Notes: generated by a model not told the origin, from the letters alone. 64,000 nt of DNA from Streptomyces sp. NBC_01233 (GCF_035989305.1 NZ_CP108514.1:1364001-1428000), one strand, 5' to 3'. Counted from the stretch's first letter, positions 26,039-35,092 are shown. A program made the numbers and translations.

Positions 26039-26851
26039 ATGTCCCAGCCCGCCAAGACCTCGCCCCGCGCCGCCACGGCCTCCGACACCCCGGAGAGCCC
26101 GGCCGGCACCAAGGCGGCCGCCCAGCGGCTCAAGATGCGCCGCGAGCTCGCCGCCGCGGCCATGGAGCTCTTCGCGACCAAGGGGTACGAGGCGACGACG
26201 GTCGACGAGATCGCCGCGACCGCCGGGGTGGCGCGCCGGACCTTCTTCCGGCACTTCCGGTCCAAGGAAGAGGCGATCTTCCCGGACCACGACGACACCC
26301 TGACCCGCGCCGAGGCCGTCCTCGAGGTGGCCCCGGCGCACGAGCACCCGCTCGACACGGTGTGCCGCGGGATCAAGGAAGTCATGAAGATGTACGCCGC
26401 CTCCCCCGCGGTGTCGGTGGAGCGCTACCGGCTGACCCGCGAGGTGCCGGCGCTGCGGGAGCGGGAGATCGCCTCCGTGGCCCGGTACGAGCGGCTGTTC
26501 ACCCGCTACCTGCTGGCCCACTTCGACGAGCACGACCACCACGACGGCAACGACGACCCGCTGCTGGCCGAGGTGGCCGCCTCGGCGGTGGTCACCGCCC
26601 ACAACCACGTGCTGCGGCGCTGGCTGCGGGCCGGCGGCCAGGGGGACGTGGAGGCGGAGCTGGACCACGCCTTCTCGATCGTCCGGAAGACCTTCGGTTC
26701 GGGGATCGGCGCGGGCCGCACCCTGGGCTCCGTGCCGGCCGCCCCCGCGGCGGTCCGCACGGAGGGCGAGGTGCTGGTCGCGGTGGCCCGCACGGACGCT
26801 CCGCTGGACGAGGTCATGCGGACCATCGAAGAGGCACTGCGCAACAAGTAG
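26039..26851 (+). CDS. TetR family regulator of the acyl-CoA block (probable)
   Basis: 270 aa from ATG 26039; an in-frame ATG at 26021 is equally possible, since neither has a good ribosome-binding site. The helix-turn-helix is classic TetR: AAAAMELFATKGYEATTVDEIAATAGVARRTFFRHFRSKEE at about residues 40-80 (read in two overlapping parts). The effector domain has several His/Asp (FDEHDHHDGNDDP). Position between the dehydrogenase and ccr, both preceded by a shared 23-bp motif, suggests it controls them in response to an acyl-CoA; this is inference. Confidence 0.88.
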   Translation: MSQPAKTSPRAATASDTPESPAGTKAAAQRLKMRRELAAAAMELFATKGYEATTVDEIAATAGVARRTFFRHFRSKEEAIFPDHDDTLTRAEAVLEVAPAHEHPLDTVCRGIKEVMKMYAASPAVSVERYRLTREVPALREREIASVARYERLFTRYLLAHFDEHDHHDGNDDPLLAEVAASAVVTAHNHVLRRWLRAGGQGDVEAELDHAFSIVRKTFGSGIGAGRTLGSVPAAPAAVRTEGEVLVAVARTDAPLDEVMRTIEEALRNK

Positions 26852-26856
26852 TGGTC

Positions 26857-26927
26857 ACTCCCCCAGCTACCGCTGGGGGTGCCCCCGGTCACAGCGGCCG
26901 CTCCCGTTCCGGGGGCGGCCGCTTTTG
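26857..26927 (+). terminator. Repeat hairpin and intrinsic terminator after tetR
   Basis: A CTCCCCCAGCTACCGCTGGG palindrome (same family as 1692) is followed by a second stem, AGCGGCCGCTCCCG (26893-26906) pairing with CGGGGGCGGCCGCT (26910-26923), then TTTT. It should end the tetR transcript. Confidence 0.8.
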
Positions 26928-27257
26928 TATGTCCGGCTTGCCCCTACTCTCGGGTAACTTTGATCGATCATCGCTCATCGGTGCAGGTCAATCGGCAAAT
27001 GAGAGAAAGTTTTGGCACGCAGTGCCTTGCCGGGTGACACGGGGTGCCATACGTTGAAGACGTCCGGATGTCCCCGCGACCCGTGCCCACACCGCACGGA
27101 ACGCGCCCCGGATTGCCTGCGTCACCAGGCACCGCACGCCTCACCACGGGCGTCGCCCAGCACCACCGCACCAGCCGGACCGACGGCACACCACACCTGC
27201 ACCACGCACCCCGTTTACCTCAGCGCACCCTCATCAGCGCTAGCCGGAGGCTCTACC
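26928..27257 (+). promoter_or_regulatory. 330-bp promoter/leader of the ccr operon
   Basis: No gene seen. Contains the second 23-bp motif (26960), then an AT-richer tract (AAATGAGAGAAAGTTTTGGC, 26997-27016) that may carry the promoter, and a long leader without clear structure to the GTG at 27258, which has GGAGG at 27246-27250. Confidence 0.5.
26960..26982 (+). promoter_or_regulatory. 23-bp motif shared with the dehydrogenase promoter region (copy 2)
   Basis: Begins TTGATCGAT, includes the perfect palindrome TGATCGATCA (26961-26970) and ends TCATCGGT. Differs from copy 1 (23712-23734) at three positions. Candidate operator for the TetR protein encoded between the two copies. Confidence 0.5.
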
Positions 27258-28595
27258 GTGAAGGACATCCTGGACGCGATTCAGTCGCAGTCCGCCACCG
27301 CCGCAGACTTCGCAGCCCTGCCGCTGCCCGACTCCTACCGTGCGATCACCGTGCACAAGGACGAGACGGAGATGTTCGCGGGGCTGACGACGCGCGAGAA
27401 GGACCCGCGCAAGTCCATTCACCTGGACAACGTCCCGGTGCCGGAGCTGGGCCCGGGCGAGGCCCTCGTCGCCGTCATGGCCTCGTCGGTCAACTACAAC
27501 TCCGTGTGGACCTCGATCTTCGAGCCGGTCTCCACCTTCAGCTTCCTGGAGCGCTACGGGCGCCTGTCGGAGCTGACCAAGCGCCACGACCTCCCGTACC
27601 ACATCATCGGCTCCGACCTCGCGGGCGTCGTGCTGCGCACCGGCCCCGGCGTCAACGCCTGGAAGCCGGGCGACGAGGTCGTCGCGCACTGCCTCTCGGT
27701 CGAGCTGGAGTCCTCCGACGGCCACAACGACACGATGCTCGACCCCGAGCAGCGCATCTGGGGCTTCGAGACGAACTTCGGCGGCCTGGCGGAGATCGCC
27801 CTGGTCAAGTCGAACCAGCTGATGCCGAAGCCCGACCACCTCAGCTGGGAGGAGGCGGCCTCCCCCGGTCTGGTCAACTCCACCGCGTACCGCCAGCTGG
27901 TCTCCCGCAACGGCGCCGGCATGAAGCAGGGCGACAACGTCCTGATCTGGGGCGCGAGCGGCGGGCTCGGCTCGTACGCCACCCAGTTCGCCCTCGCCGG
28001 CGGCGCCAACCCCATCTGCGTGGTCTCCAGCCCCGAGAAGGCGGCCATCTGCCGCGCGATGGGCGCCGAGGCGGTCATCGACCGCAACGCCGAGGGCTAC
28101 AAGTTCTGGAAGGACGAGCACACCCAGGACCCGAAGGAGTGGAAGCGCTTCGGCAAGCGCATCCGCGAGCTGACCGGCGGCGAGGACGTGGACATCGTCT
28201 TCGAGCACCCGGGCCGCGAGACCTTCGGCGCGAGCGTCTACGTCACCCGCAAGGGCGGCACGATCGTCACCTGCGCCTCGACCTCCGGCTACACCCACGA
28301 GTACGACAACCGCTACCTGTGGATGTCCCTCAAGCGGATCGTCGGCTCGCACTTCGCGAACTACCGCGAGGCCTGGGAGGCCAACCGCCTGGTCGCCAAG
28401 GGCAAGATCCACCCCACCCTGTCGAAGGTCTACTCCCTCGAGGAGACCGGCCAGGCCGCCTACGACGTCCACCGCAACCTCCACCAGGGCAAGGTCGGCG
28501 TCCTCGCGCTGGCCCCCGAGGAGGGCCTCGGCGTCCGCGACCACGAGATGCGCGCCCAGCACCTCGACGCGATCAACCGCTTCCGCAACGTCTGA
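27258..28595 (+). CDS. ccr: Crotonyl-CoA carboxylase/reductase
   Basis: 445 aa from GTG 27258, with GGAGG upstream. It reductively carboxylates crotonyl-CoA with NADPH and CO2 to (2S)-ethylmalonyl-CoA, the key step of the ethylmalonyl-CoA pathway and a source of polyketide extender units. An MDR fold is evident: IIGSDLAGVV, GDNVLIWGASGGLGSYATQF (NADPH site). The four CO2-pocket residues known from Kitasatospora setae Ccr are all present at the same numbers: Asn81 in NYNSVW, Phe170-Glu171 in GFETNFGG and His365 in GSHFANY. First gene of a five-gene operon. Confidence 0.97.
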   Translation: MKDILDAIQSQSATAADFAALPLPDSYRAITVHKDETEMFAGLTTREKDPRKSIHLDNVPVPELGPGEALVAVMASSVNYNSVWTSIFEPVSTFSFLERYGRLSELTKRHDLPYHIIGSDLAGVVLRTGPGVNAWKPGDEVVAHCLSVELESSDGHNDTMLDPEQRIWGFETNFGGLAEIALVKSNQLMPKPDHLSWEEAASPGLVNSTAYRQLVSRNGAGMKQGDNVLIWGASGGLGSYATQFALAGGANPICVVSSPEKAAICRAMGAEAVIDRNAEGYKFWKDEHTQDPKEWKRFGKRIRELTGGEDVDIVFEHPGRETFGASVYVTRKGGTIVTCASTSGYTHEYDNRYLWMSLKRIVGSHFANYREAWEANRLVAKGKIHPTLSKVYSLEETGQAAYDVHRNLHQGKVGVLALAPEEGLGVRDHEMRAQHLDAINRFRNV

Positions 28596-28626
28596 GTCGG
28601 CTCAAAGGCCATAAGGATCGCCTGAG

Positions 28627-30705
28627 ATGACAGAGCGCCAGAAGGACCGTCCGTGGCTCATGCGGACGTACGCCGGCCACTCCACGGCCGAGGCGTCCAA
28701 CGAGCTGTACCGCCGCAACCTCGCCAAGGGCCAGACGGGTCTGTCGGTCGCCTTCGACCTGCCGACCCAGACCGGCTACGACCCCGACCACATCCTCGCC
28801 CGCGGCGAGGTGGGCCGGGTCGGGGTCCCGGTCTCCCATCTGGGCGACATGCGGCGGCTGTTCCAGGACATACCCCTGGAGCAGATGAACACCTCGATGA
28901 CGATCAACGCCACCGCCATGTGGCTGCTGGCGCTCTACCAGGTGGCCGCCGAGGAGCAGGGAGCGGACGTCTCCCAGCTCCAGGGCACCACCCAGAACGA
29001 CATCGTCAAGGAGTACCTCTCGCGCGGGACGCACGTCTTCCCGCCCGGGCCGTCCCTCCGCCTGACGACGGACATGATCGCGTACACGGTCAACCACATC
29101 CCGAAGTGGAACCCGATCAACATCTGCAGCTACCACCTGCAGGAGGCCGGGGCCACCCCGGTCCAGGAGATCTCGTACGCGATGTCCACGGCGATCGCGG
29201 TCCTCGACTCGGTGCGCGACTCGGGCCAGGTGCCCGAGGAGCGCTTCGGCGAGGTCGTCGCCCGCATCTCCTTCTTCGTGAACGCGGGCGTCCGCTTCAT
29301 CGAGGAGATGTGCAAGATGCGCGCCTTCGGCCGCATCTGGGACAAGGTCACCCGTGAGCGCTACGGCATCGAGAACGACAAGCAGCGCCGCTTCCGGTAC
29401 GGCGTCCAGGTCAACTCGCTCGGTCTGACCGAGGCGCAGCCGGAGAACAACGTCCAGCGCATCGTGCTGGAGATGCTCGCGGTCACCCTCTCCAAGGACG
29501 CCCGCGCCCGCGCCGTGCAGCTGCCCGCCTGGAACGAGGCGCTGGGCCTGCCCCGGCCCTGGGACCAGCAGTGGTCGCTGCGCATCCAGCAGGTCCTCGC
29601 CCACGAGAGCGACCTGCTGGAGTACGAGGACATCTTCGCCGGTTCCCACGTCATCGAGGCCAAAGTCGACTCCCTGGTCGCCGACTGCCTGGCCGAGATC
29701 GACCGGATCCAGGAGATGGGCGGCGCCATGGCCGCCGTCGAGTCCGGGTACCTGAAGGGCGAGCTGGTCTCCTCGCACACCGAGCGGCGGGCGCGGATCG
29801 AGGCCGGCGAGGACAAGATCGTCGGTGTCAACTGCTTCCAGCAGACCGAGGAGAACCCGCTCACCTCCGACCTGGACGGCGCCATCATGACGGTCGACCC
29901 GGCAGTGGAGGCGCTCACCGTCGAGCGCATCGTCCGCTGGCGGGCGGAGCGTCAGGAGTCCTCGGACCGGCAGGGGAACGGCGATCCCTTCGTCTTCCCC
30001 ACCACTCAGCAGGCCCTGGAGCGCCTCAAGGAGGCCGCGGCCGGCACCGAGAACCTGATGGAGGCCACCCTGGAGTGCGCCCGGGCCGGTGTCACCACGG
30101 GCGAGTGGTCGAGCGCGCTGCGCGAGGTGTTCGGCGAGTTCCGTGCCCCGACCGGGGTCTCCTCGGCCCCGGTCGCGGTCACCGCCGAGCCCGGCACCCC
30201 GATGCACGAGGTCCGCGAGAAGGTGGCCCGTACGGCCGACGAGCTCGGCTCGGGCCGGCTGCGCCTGCTGGTCGGCAAGCCGGGTCTGGACGGGCACTCC
30301 AACGGCGCCGAGCAGATCGCCGTCCGGGCCCGCGACGCCGGCTTCGAGGTGGTCTACCAGGGCATCAGGCTGACCCCGGAGGAGATCTCCTCCGCGGCGC
30401 TGGCCGAGGACGTGCACTGCGTGGGACTGTCCATCCTGTCCGGCTCGCACAGCGCTCTCGTCCCGGACGTCCTGGAGCGGCTCCGTCTGGCGGGGGCGGG
30501 CGACATCCCCGTCATCGTCGGCGGCATCATTCCGAACGCGGATGCCGTGGCGCTCAAGGCGGCCGGAGTCGCCGCCGTCTTCACCCCGAAGGACTTCGGC
30601 ATCACGGAGATCATCGGACGTATCGTCGACGAGATCCGCAAAGCGAACAAGCTCGACCCCCTTCACGACACCGCACACCTTGCAAGCACGGAGGTCCCCG
30701 CATGA
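28627..30705 (+). CDS. ecm: Ethylmalonyl-CoA mutase (B12-dependent)
   Basis: 692 aa from ATG 28627, 31 bp after ccr. The N-terminal TIM barrel carries YAGHSTAEASNELYRRNLAKG, DLPTQTGYDPDHILARGEVG and the TTQNDIVKEYLSRGT stretch of acyl-CoA mutases; the C-terminal domain has the cobalamin motif LDGHSNG (Asp555, His557, Gly560). It is a single-chain mutase of the MeaA/Ecm type rather than the two-subunit methylmalonyl-CoA mutase, and position after ccr supports conversion of ethylmalonyl-CoA to methylsuccinyl-CoA. Overlaps the next gene by ATGA. Confidence 0.95.
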   Translation: MTERQKDRPWLMRTYAGHSTAEASNELYRRNLAKGQTGLSVAFDLPTQTGYDPDHILARGEVGRVGVPVSHLGDMRRLFQDIPLEQMNTSMTINATAMWLLALYQVAAEEQGADVSQLQGTTQNDIVKEYLSRGTHVFPPGPSLRLTTDMIAYTVNHIPKWNPINICSYHLQEAGATPVQEISYAMSTAIAVLDSVRDSGQVPEERFGEVVARISFFVNAGVRFIEEMCKMRAFGRIWDKVTRERYGIENDKQRRFRYGVQVNSLGLTEAQPENNVQRIVLEMLAVTLSKDARARAVQLPAWNEALGLPRPWDQQWSLRIQQVLAHESDLLEYEDIFAGSHVIEAKVDSLVADCLAEIDRIQEMGGAMAAVESGYLKGELVSSHTERRARIEAGEDKIVGVNCFQQTEENPLTSDLDGAIMTVDPAVEALTVERIVRWRAERQESSDRQGNGDPFVFPTTQQALERLKEAAAGTENLMEATLECARAGVTTGEWSSALREVFGEFRAPTGVSSAPVAVTAEPGTPMHEVREKVARTADELGSGRLRLLVGKPGLDGHSNGAEQIAVRARDAGFEVVYQGIRLTPEEISSAALAEDVHCVGLSILSGSHSALVPDVLERLRLAGAGDIPVIVGGIIPNADAVALKAAGVAAVFTPKDFGITEIIGRIVDEIRKANKLDPLHDTAHLASTEVPA

Positions 30706-31676
30706 CCACGCCTGTCCACCCGGTGAACCGTCTCCGCCCGCGTCGCTCCTGCCTCGCGGTCCCGGGTTCGAACCCGCGCTTCCTGGAGAAGGCCCAGGGC
30801 CTGCCGGCCGACCAGGTCTTCCTGGACCTGGAGGACGCCTGCGCGCCGCTCGCCAAGGAAGGCGCCCGCCACACGATCGTGGACGCGCTGAACAACGGCG
30901 ACTGGACGGGCAAGACCCGTGTCGTGCGGGTCAACGACTGGACCACGCACTGGACGTACCGCGACGTCATCACGGTCGTCGAGGGCGCCGGCCAGAACCT
31001 CGACTGCATCATGCTGCCGAAGGTCCAGGACGCCCAGCAGGTCGTGGCGCTGGACCTGCTGCTGACGCAGATCGAGAAGACCATGGGCTTCGAGGTCGGC
31101 AAGATCGGCATCGAGGCGCAGATCGAGAACGCCAAGGGCCTGGTGAACGTCGACGAGATCGCCGCCGCCTCGCCCCGGCTGGAGACCATCATCTTCGGCC
31201 CGGCCGACTTCATGGCCTCCATCAACATGAAGTCCCTGGTCGTGGGCATGCAGCCGCCCGGCTACGGCGCGGACGCCTACCACTACATCCTGATGCGGAT
31301 CCTGATGGCGGCCCGCATGCACAACCTCCAGGCGATCGACGGCCCCTTCCTCCAGATCCGCGACGTGGACGCCTACCGCGAGGTGGCGGGCCGGGCGGCG
31401 GCGCTGGGCTTCGACGGCAAGTGGGTGCTGCACCCGGGCCAGGTCGACGCGGCCAACGAGGTCTTCTCCCCCTCACAGGAGGACTACGACCACGCCGAGC
31501 TGATCCTCGACGCGTACGACTGGTGCACCTCGGAGGCCGGTGGCAAGAAGGGCTCCGCGATGCTCGGCGACGAGATGATCGACGAGGCCAGCCGCAAGAT
31601 GGCCCTGGTCATCGCGGGCAAGGGCCGGGCGGCCGGCATGCAGCGCACCAGCAAGTTCGAGATCCCGGAGGCTTGA
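30702..31676 (+). CDS. HpcH/HpaI (CitE-like) lyase: malyl-/beta-methylmalyl-CoA lyase
   Basis: 324 aa from ATG 30702. CitE-superfamily motifs are clear: RSCLAVPGSNPRFLEKAQG, a metal-binding VFLDLEDACAPLAKEGAR, IGIEAQIENAKGL (catalytic Glu/metal) and IIFGPADFMASI. In the pathway it would cleave methylmalyl-CoA to glyoxylate and propionyl-CoA and may also split malyl-CoA. Translationally coupled to the mutase (ATGA); the MaoC gene follows 5 bp after its stop. Closest characterised analogue is Mcl1 of Rhodobacter; the exact substrate is inferred from context. Confidence 0.92.
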   Translation: MTTPVHPVNRLRPRRSCLAVPGSNPRFLEKAQGLPADQVFLDLEDACAPLAKEGARHTIVDALNNGDWTGKTRVVRVNDWTTHWTYRDVITVVEGAGQNLDCIMLPKVQDAQQVVALDLLLTQIEKTMGFEVGKIGIEAQIENAKGLVNVDEIAAASPRLETIIFGPADFMASINMKSLVVGMQPPGYGADAYHYILMRILMAARMHNLQAIDGPFLQIRDVDAYREVAGRAAALGFDGKWVLHPGQVDAANEVFSPSQEDYDHAELILDAYDWCTSEAGGKKGSAMLGDEMIDEASRKMALVIAGKGRAAGMQRTSKFEIPEA

Positions 31677-31681
31677 GACCC

Positions 31682-32194
31682 ATGCAGTTCGGACGCACGT
31701 ACGAAGAGTTCGAGGTCGGGGCGGTCTACAAGCACTGGCCCGGGAAGACGGTCACCGAGTACGACGACCACCTCTTCTGTCTGCTGACCATGAACCACCA
31801 CCCGCTCCACATGGACAGCAATTACGCCGAGAACACCACCGACTTCGGCAAGAACGTGGTCGTGGGCAACTACATCTACTCGCTGCTGCTCGGCATGTCC
31901 GTGCCGGACGTCTCCGGGAAGGCCATCGCCAACCTGGAGATCGAGTCCCTGCGGCACGTGGCGCCGACCTTCCACGGCGACACCATCTACGGCGAGACCA
32001 CGGTCCTCGACAAGACCCCGTCGAAGTCGAAGAACGACCGCGGCATCGTCTACGTCGAGACCAAGGGCTACAAGCAGGACGGCACCCTCGTCTGCGTCTT
32101 CCGGCGCAAGGTGATGGTCCCGACCGAGACGTACATCAAGGAGCGCGGCGGCGAGCAGCCCGGCCGCCCCCAGCTGAAGACCCAGGAGAAGTAG
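31682..32194 (+). CDS. MaoC-type dehydratase (mesaconyl-CoA hydratase candidate)
   Basis: 170 aa from ATG 31682. A single hot-dog domain: MQFGRTYEEFEVGAVYKHWPG, DDHLFCLLTMNHHPLHMDSNYA with the catalytic Asp/His pair of the hydratase-2 motif, and FGKNVVVGNYIYSLLLGMS. Two-domain mesaconyl-CoA hydratases are twice as long, so this one would work as a dimer. Operon position implies hydration of mesaconyl-CoA to beta-methylmalyl-CoA. The next gene starts 2 bp after its stop. Confidence 0.92.
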   Translation: MQFGRTYEEFEVGAVYKHWPGKTVTEYDDHLFCLLTMNHHPLHMDSNYAENTTDFGKNVVVGNYIYSLLLGMSVPDVSGKAIANLEIESLRHVAPTFHGDTIYGETTVLDKTPSKSKNDRGIVYVETKGYKQDGTLVCVFRRKVMVPTETYIKERGGEQPGRPQLKTQEK

Positions 32195-32196
32195 CC

Positions 32197-33402
32197 ATGG
32201 CCCGACTCGCCCAGACCGCCGGGCTCACGGACGTCCAGCGGGAGATCCTGAAGACCGTCCGGGAGTTCGTCGACAAGGAGATCATCCCGGTCGCAACCGA
32301 GCTGGAGCACCGCGACGAGTACCCGCAGCAGATCGTCGACGGCCTCAAGGAGCTCGGCCTCTTCGGGCTGATGATCCCGGAGGAGTACGGCGGCCTGGGT
32401 GAGTCGCTTCTCACCTACGCCCTGTGCGTCGAGGAGATCGCGCGGGGCTGGATGTCCGTCTCGGGCATCATCAACACCCACTTCATCGTGGCGTACATGC
32501 TCAAGCAGCACGGCACGCAGGAGCAGAAAGACTACTTCCTTCCCCGGATGGCGCTGGGCGAGGTGCGCGGCGCGTTCTCGATGTCCGAGCCGGCGCTGGG
32601 CTCCGATGTGTCGGCCATCTCCTCGAAGGCGGTGAAGGACGGCGACGAGTACGTCCTGAACGGCCAGAAGATGTGGCTGACGAACGGCGGCAGCTCCACT
32701 CTGGTGGCCGTTCTCGTCCGAAGTGACGAAGGCCACCCCGAGGGCACGGCGCCCCACAAGTCGATGACGACCTTCCTCGTCGAGAAGGAGCCGGGCTTCG
32801 GTGAGGTCCGTCCCGGTCTGACCATCCCGGGCAAGATCGACAAGATGGGCTACAAGGGCGTCGACACGACCGAGCTCATCATGGACGGACTGCGCATTCC
32901 GGCCAATCGGGTCCTCGGAGGCCAGACGGGCCGAGGGTTTTACCAAATGATGGACGGGGTCGAGGTCGGCCGCGTGAACGTGGCGGCGCGTGGCTGTGGC
33001 GTCGCTCAGCGTGCTTTCGAGCTGGGTGTCTCCTATGCCCAGCAACGTCACACTTTCGGCAAGGCGATCGCCGAACACCAGGCCATCCAGTTCAAGCTGG
33101 CCGAGATGGCTACCAAGGTCGAAGCCGCCCATGCGATGATGGTCAATGCAGCGCGCAAAAAGGACTCCGGGGAACGAAACGACCTCGAAGCAGGGATGGC
33201 GAAGTACCTCGCCTCCGAGTACTGCAAGGAGGTGGTCGAGGACGCCTTCCGCATCCACGGCGGATACGGGTTCTCGAAGGAGTACGAGATCGAGCGTCTC
33301 TACCGGGAAGCTCCGATGCTGCTGATCGGTGAAGGTACCGCCGAGATCCAGAAAATGATCATCGGGCGACGCCTGCTCGAGGAGTACCGACTCCAGGGCT
33401 GA
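32197..33402 (+). CDS. Acyl-CoA dehydrogenase (methylsuccinyl-CoA dehydrogenase candidate)
   Basis: 401 aa from ATG 32197. Acyl-CoA dehydrogenase features: FAD/substrate strand GAFSMSEPALGSDVSAISS at about residue 125, KMWLTNGGSSTL, RVNVAARGCGVAQRAFELG and catalytic base Glu379 in LLIGEGTAEIQKMI. It is about 150 residues shorter than the Rhodobacter Mcd, which has an N-terminal extension, but it closes the pathway order in this operon, oxidising methylsuccinyl-CoA to mesaconyl-CoA. From about 32880 on, codons become visibly less GC-biased than in the 5' half. Confidence 0.9.
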   Translation: MARLAQTAGLTDVQREILKTVREFVDKEIIPVATELEHRDEYPQQIVDGLKELGLFGLMIPEEYGGLGESLLTYALCVEEIARGWMSVSGIINTHFIVAYMLKQHGTQEQKDYFLPRMALGEVRGAFSMSEPALGSDVSAISSKAVKDGDEYVLNGQKMWLTNGGSSTLVAVLVRSDEGHPEGTAPHKSMTTFLVEKEPGFGEVRPGLTIPGKIDKMGYKGVDTTELIMDGLRIPANRVLGGQTGRGFYQMMDGVEVGRVNVAARGCGVAQRAFELGVSYAQQRHTFGKAIAEHQAIQFKLAEMATKVEAAHAMMVNAARKKDSGERNDLEAGMAKYLASEYCKEVVEDAFRIHGGYGFSKEYEIERLYREAPMLLIGEGTAEIQKMIIGRRLLEEYRLQG

Positions 33403-33406
33403 AAGT

Positions 33407-33447
33407 CCCTTTTGCGGCGAATCATCCATGGGTTCGTCGCGAAAGGG
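33407..33447 (+). terminator. 15-bp stem after the ethylmalonyl-CoA operon
   Basis: CCCTTTTGCGGCGAA (33407-33421) pairs along its full length, with two G-U pairs, with TTCGTCGCGAAAGGG (33433-33447). It begins 5 nt after the acyl-CoA dehydrogenase stop. No U-run follows, as is common for Streptomyces terminators. Confidence 0.7.
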
Positions 33448-33588
33448 TCACTACCAGTCACTGGCCGACGGCCATCGACTCGGCTTCTGGCTTGCCCAGT
33501 TGTTGCGTGCAACCGATAGCATTCCAGTAAAGCCGCCGTCCCGTCCCCCTGTTTGCGGCGCGGCAATCACCCGCTACGAAGGTCATCC

Positions 33589-34245
33589 ATGCCCCACAGC
33601 CAAACCTCTGCACCTCGCGACAGCCTCCTTGGCGTACGCCTCGCGCGCGGAGCATCGCCGTGGCTTCTGCCGACCGTCGCCACCGCGGCGCTCAGCCTCA
33701 CCCGGGCCCGCAAGTCCGGACGCTGGGCCGCGGCGGCCGTGCCCGCCACCGCACTCGCCGCGGGCATGCTGTGGTTCTTCCGCGACCCCGAGCGTGAGAT
33801 CGCTCAGGGCCGTGTCATCTCCCCCGCCGACGGTGTGGTGCAGAGCATCATGCCGTGGAAGGACGGACGGACCCGGGTCGCGATCTTCATGAGCCCGCTG
33901 AACGTCCACGTCAACCGCGCGCCCCTCGCGGGCACGGTGACGTCCGTGGAGCACATCCCCGGCGGATTCGTCCCGGCGTTCAACAAGGAGAGCGAGAACA
34001 ACGAGCGCGTTGTCTGGCACTTCGACACCGAGCTCGGCGACATCGAGATGGTGCAGATCGCCGGCGCCGTCGCCCGTCGCATCGTCCCGTACCTGCCGGC
34101 CGGCACCAAGGTGGAGCAGGGCGAACGCATCGGTCTGATCCGCTTCGGCTCCCGCGTCGACATCTACCTCCCCGAGGGCGTCGAGGTCGCGGTCGAGGTC
34201 GGTCAGGCCACCACCGCGGGGGTGACACGAATTGACCGTGACTGA
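33589..34245 (+). CDS. psd: Phosphatidylserine decarboxylase
   Basis: 218 aa from ATG 33589. Short archaeal/actinobacterial-type Psd. FRDPEREI and VISPADGVVQSI, IFMSPLNVHVNRAPLAG and the self-cleavage site Gly187-Ser188 in IRFGSRVDIYLP, which makes the pyruvoyl cofactor, are all present. One hydrophobic segment at about residues 45-65 may anchor it to the membrane. It produces phosphatidylethanolamine from phosphatidylserine and overlaps pssA, which supplies the substrate, by 14 bp. Confidence 0.95.
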   Translation: MPHSQTSAPRDSLLGVRLARGASPWLLPTVATAALSLTRARKSGRWAAAAVPATALAAGMLWFFRDPEREIAQGRVISPADGVVQSIMPWKDGRTRVAIFMSPLNVHVNRAPLAGTVTSVEHIPGGFVPAFNKESENNERVVWHFDTELGDIEMVQIAGAVARRIVPYLPAGTKVEQGERIGLIRFGSRVDIYLPEGVEVAVEVGQATTAGVTRIDRD

Positions 34246-35092
34246 CCCTGAGACTCCGGCCGCCGGCTGGGTGCCCGAACCTGCCGAGGAGGAGTCCGCC
34301 GAGGACGACATGCCGCTCTCGCTGCGGCTGTCGATAGCGGACACCCTCACCCTCGGCAACGCGACGTGCGGATTCATGGCGGTGTACTTCACCACCACCG
34401 GGATCCTCATCCCGCACCTCACCGGCAGTGGCGAGTCGGGCATGGCCCGTAACAGCGCCGCGACGGCGGTGATACTGATGCTGCTCGCCGCGGTCTTCGA
34501 CCTCTTCGACGGGATCGTGGCCCGCAAGCTGCGCAGCTCGCCGATGGGTGCCGAGCTGGACAACCTGTCCGACCTGATCAGCTTCGGCCTGGCCCCGGCC
34601 TACTTCGTGCTCGTCTACGGCATGGTCGCCGTGGACGCGCACCAGAAGATGTCGGCGCTGGCCGCGATCGTGGTGCTGCTCGCCGTGGTGCTGCGACTCG
34701 CGAGATTCAGCTGCGTGACGATGAAGGACGGCGTGTTCCAGGGCATGCCGAGCCCCTTCGGCGCGCTGACGGTCGTCTCGATCGTGCTGCTGGAGCTGCC
34801 GTTCATCCCGACCCTGCTGGCGATCATCGGGGTGGCCTGGCTGATGGTGAGCCGGGTCGAGTACCCGAAGCCGCGGGGCGTTCTCGCCGTGGCGATGCTG
34901 TGCTGGATCATCGGCGCGATGGGGCTGCTGGCGGCCTGGGCGTTCGACGCCCCGGGCGGTCAGCTCCTGCTCCAGACCGGCTGCGCCCTGCAGATCGCGA
35001 TGGCGGCGACCATTCCGCTGTTCGCGACGACCCGTCGCGCGAACACGTTCCGCCACAACAGGCGGGAAGCCCGAGCCGCGACGCTGCGCTGA
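34232..35092 (+). CDS. pssA: CDP-diacylglycerol--serine O-phosphatidyltransferase
   Basis: 286 aa from TTG 34232, with GGGGGTGA at a good distance; a GTG at 34238 is the alternative. The CDP-alcohol phosphotransferase motif spans FDLFDGIVARKLRSSPMG and ELDNLSDLISFG, with the conserved Asp residues in order D-G-x2-A-R-x8-G-x3-D-x3-D. About eight hydrophobic segments. It makes phosphatidylserine from CDP-diacylglycerol and serine, feeding the overlapping psd. Confidence 0.95.
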   Translation: MTVTDPETPAAGWVPEPAEEESAEDDMPLSLRLSIADTLTLGNATCGFMAVYFTTTGILIPHLTGSGESGMARNSAATAVILMLLAAVFDLFDGIVARKLRSSPMGAELDNLSDLISFGLAPAYFVLVYGMVAVDAHQKMSALAAIVVLLAVVLRLARFSCVTMKDGVFQGMPSPFGALTVVSIVLLELPFIPTLLAIIGVAWLMVSRVEYPKPRGVLAVAMLCWIIGAMGLLAAWAFDAPGGQLLLQTGCALQIAMAATIPLFATTRRANTFRHNRREARAATLR

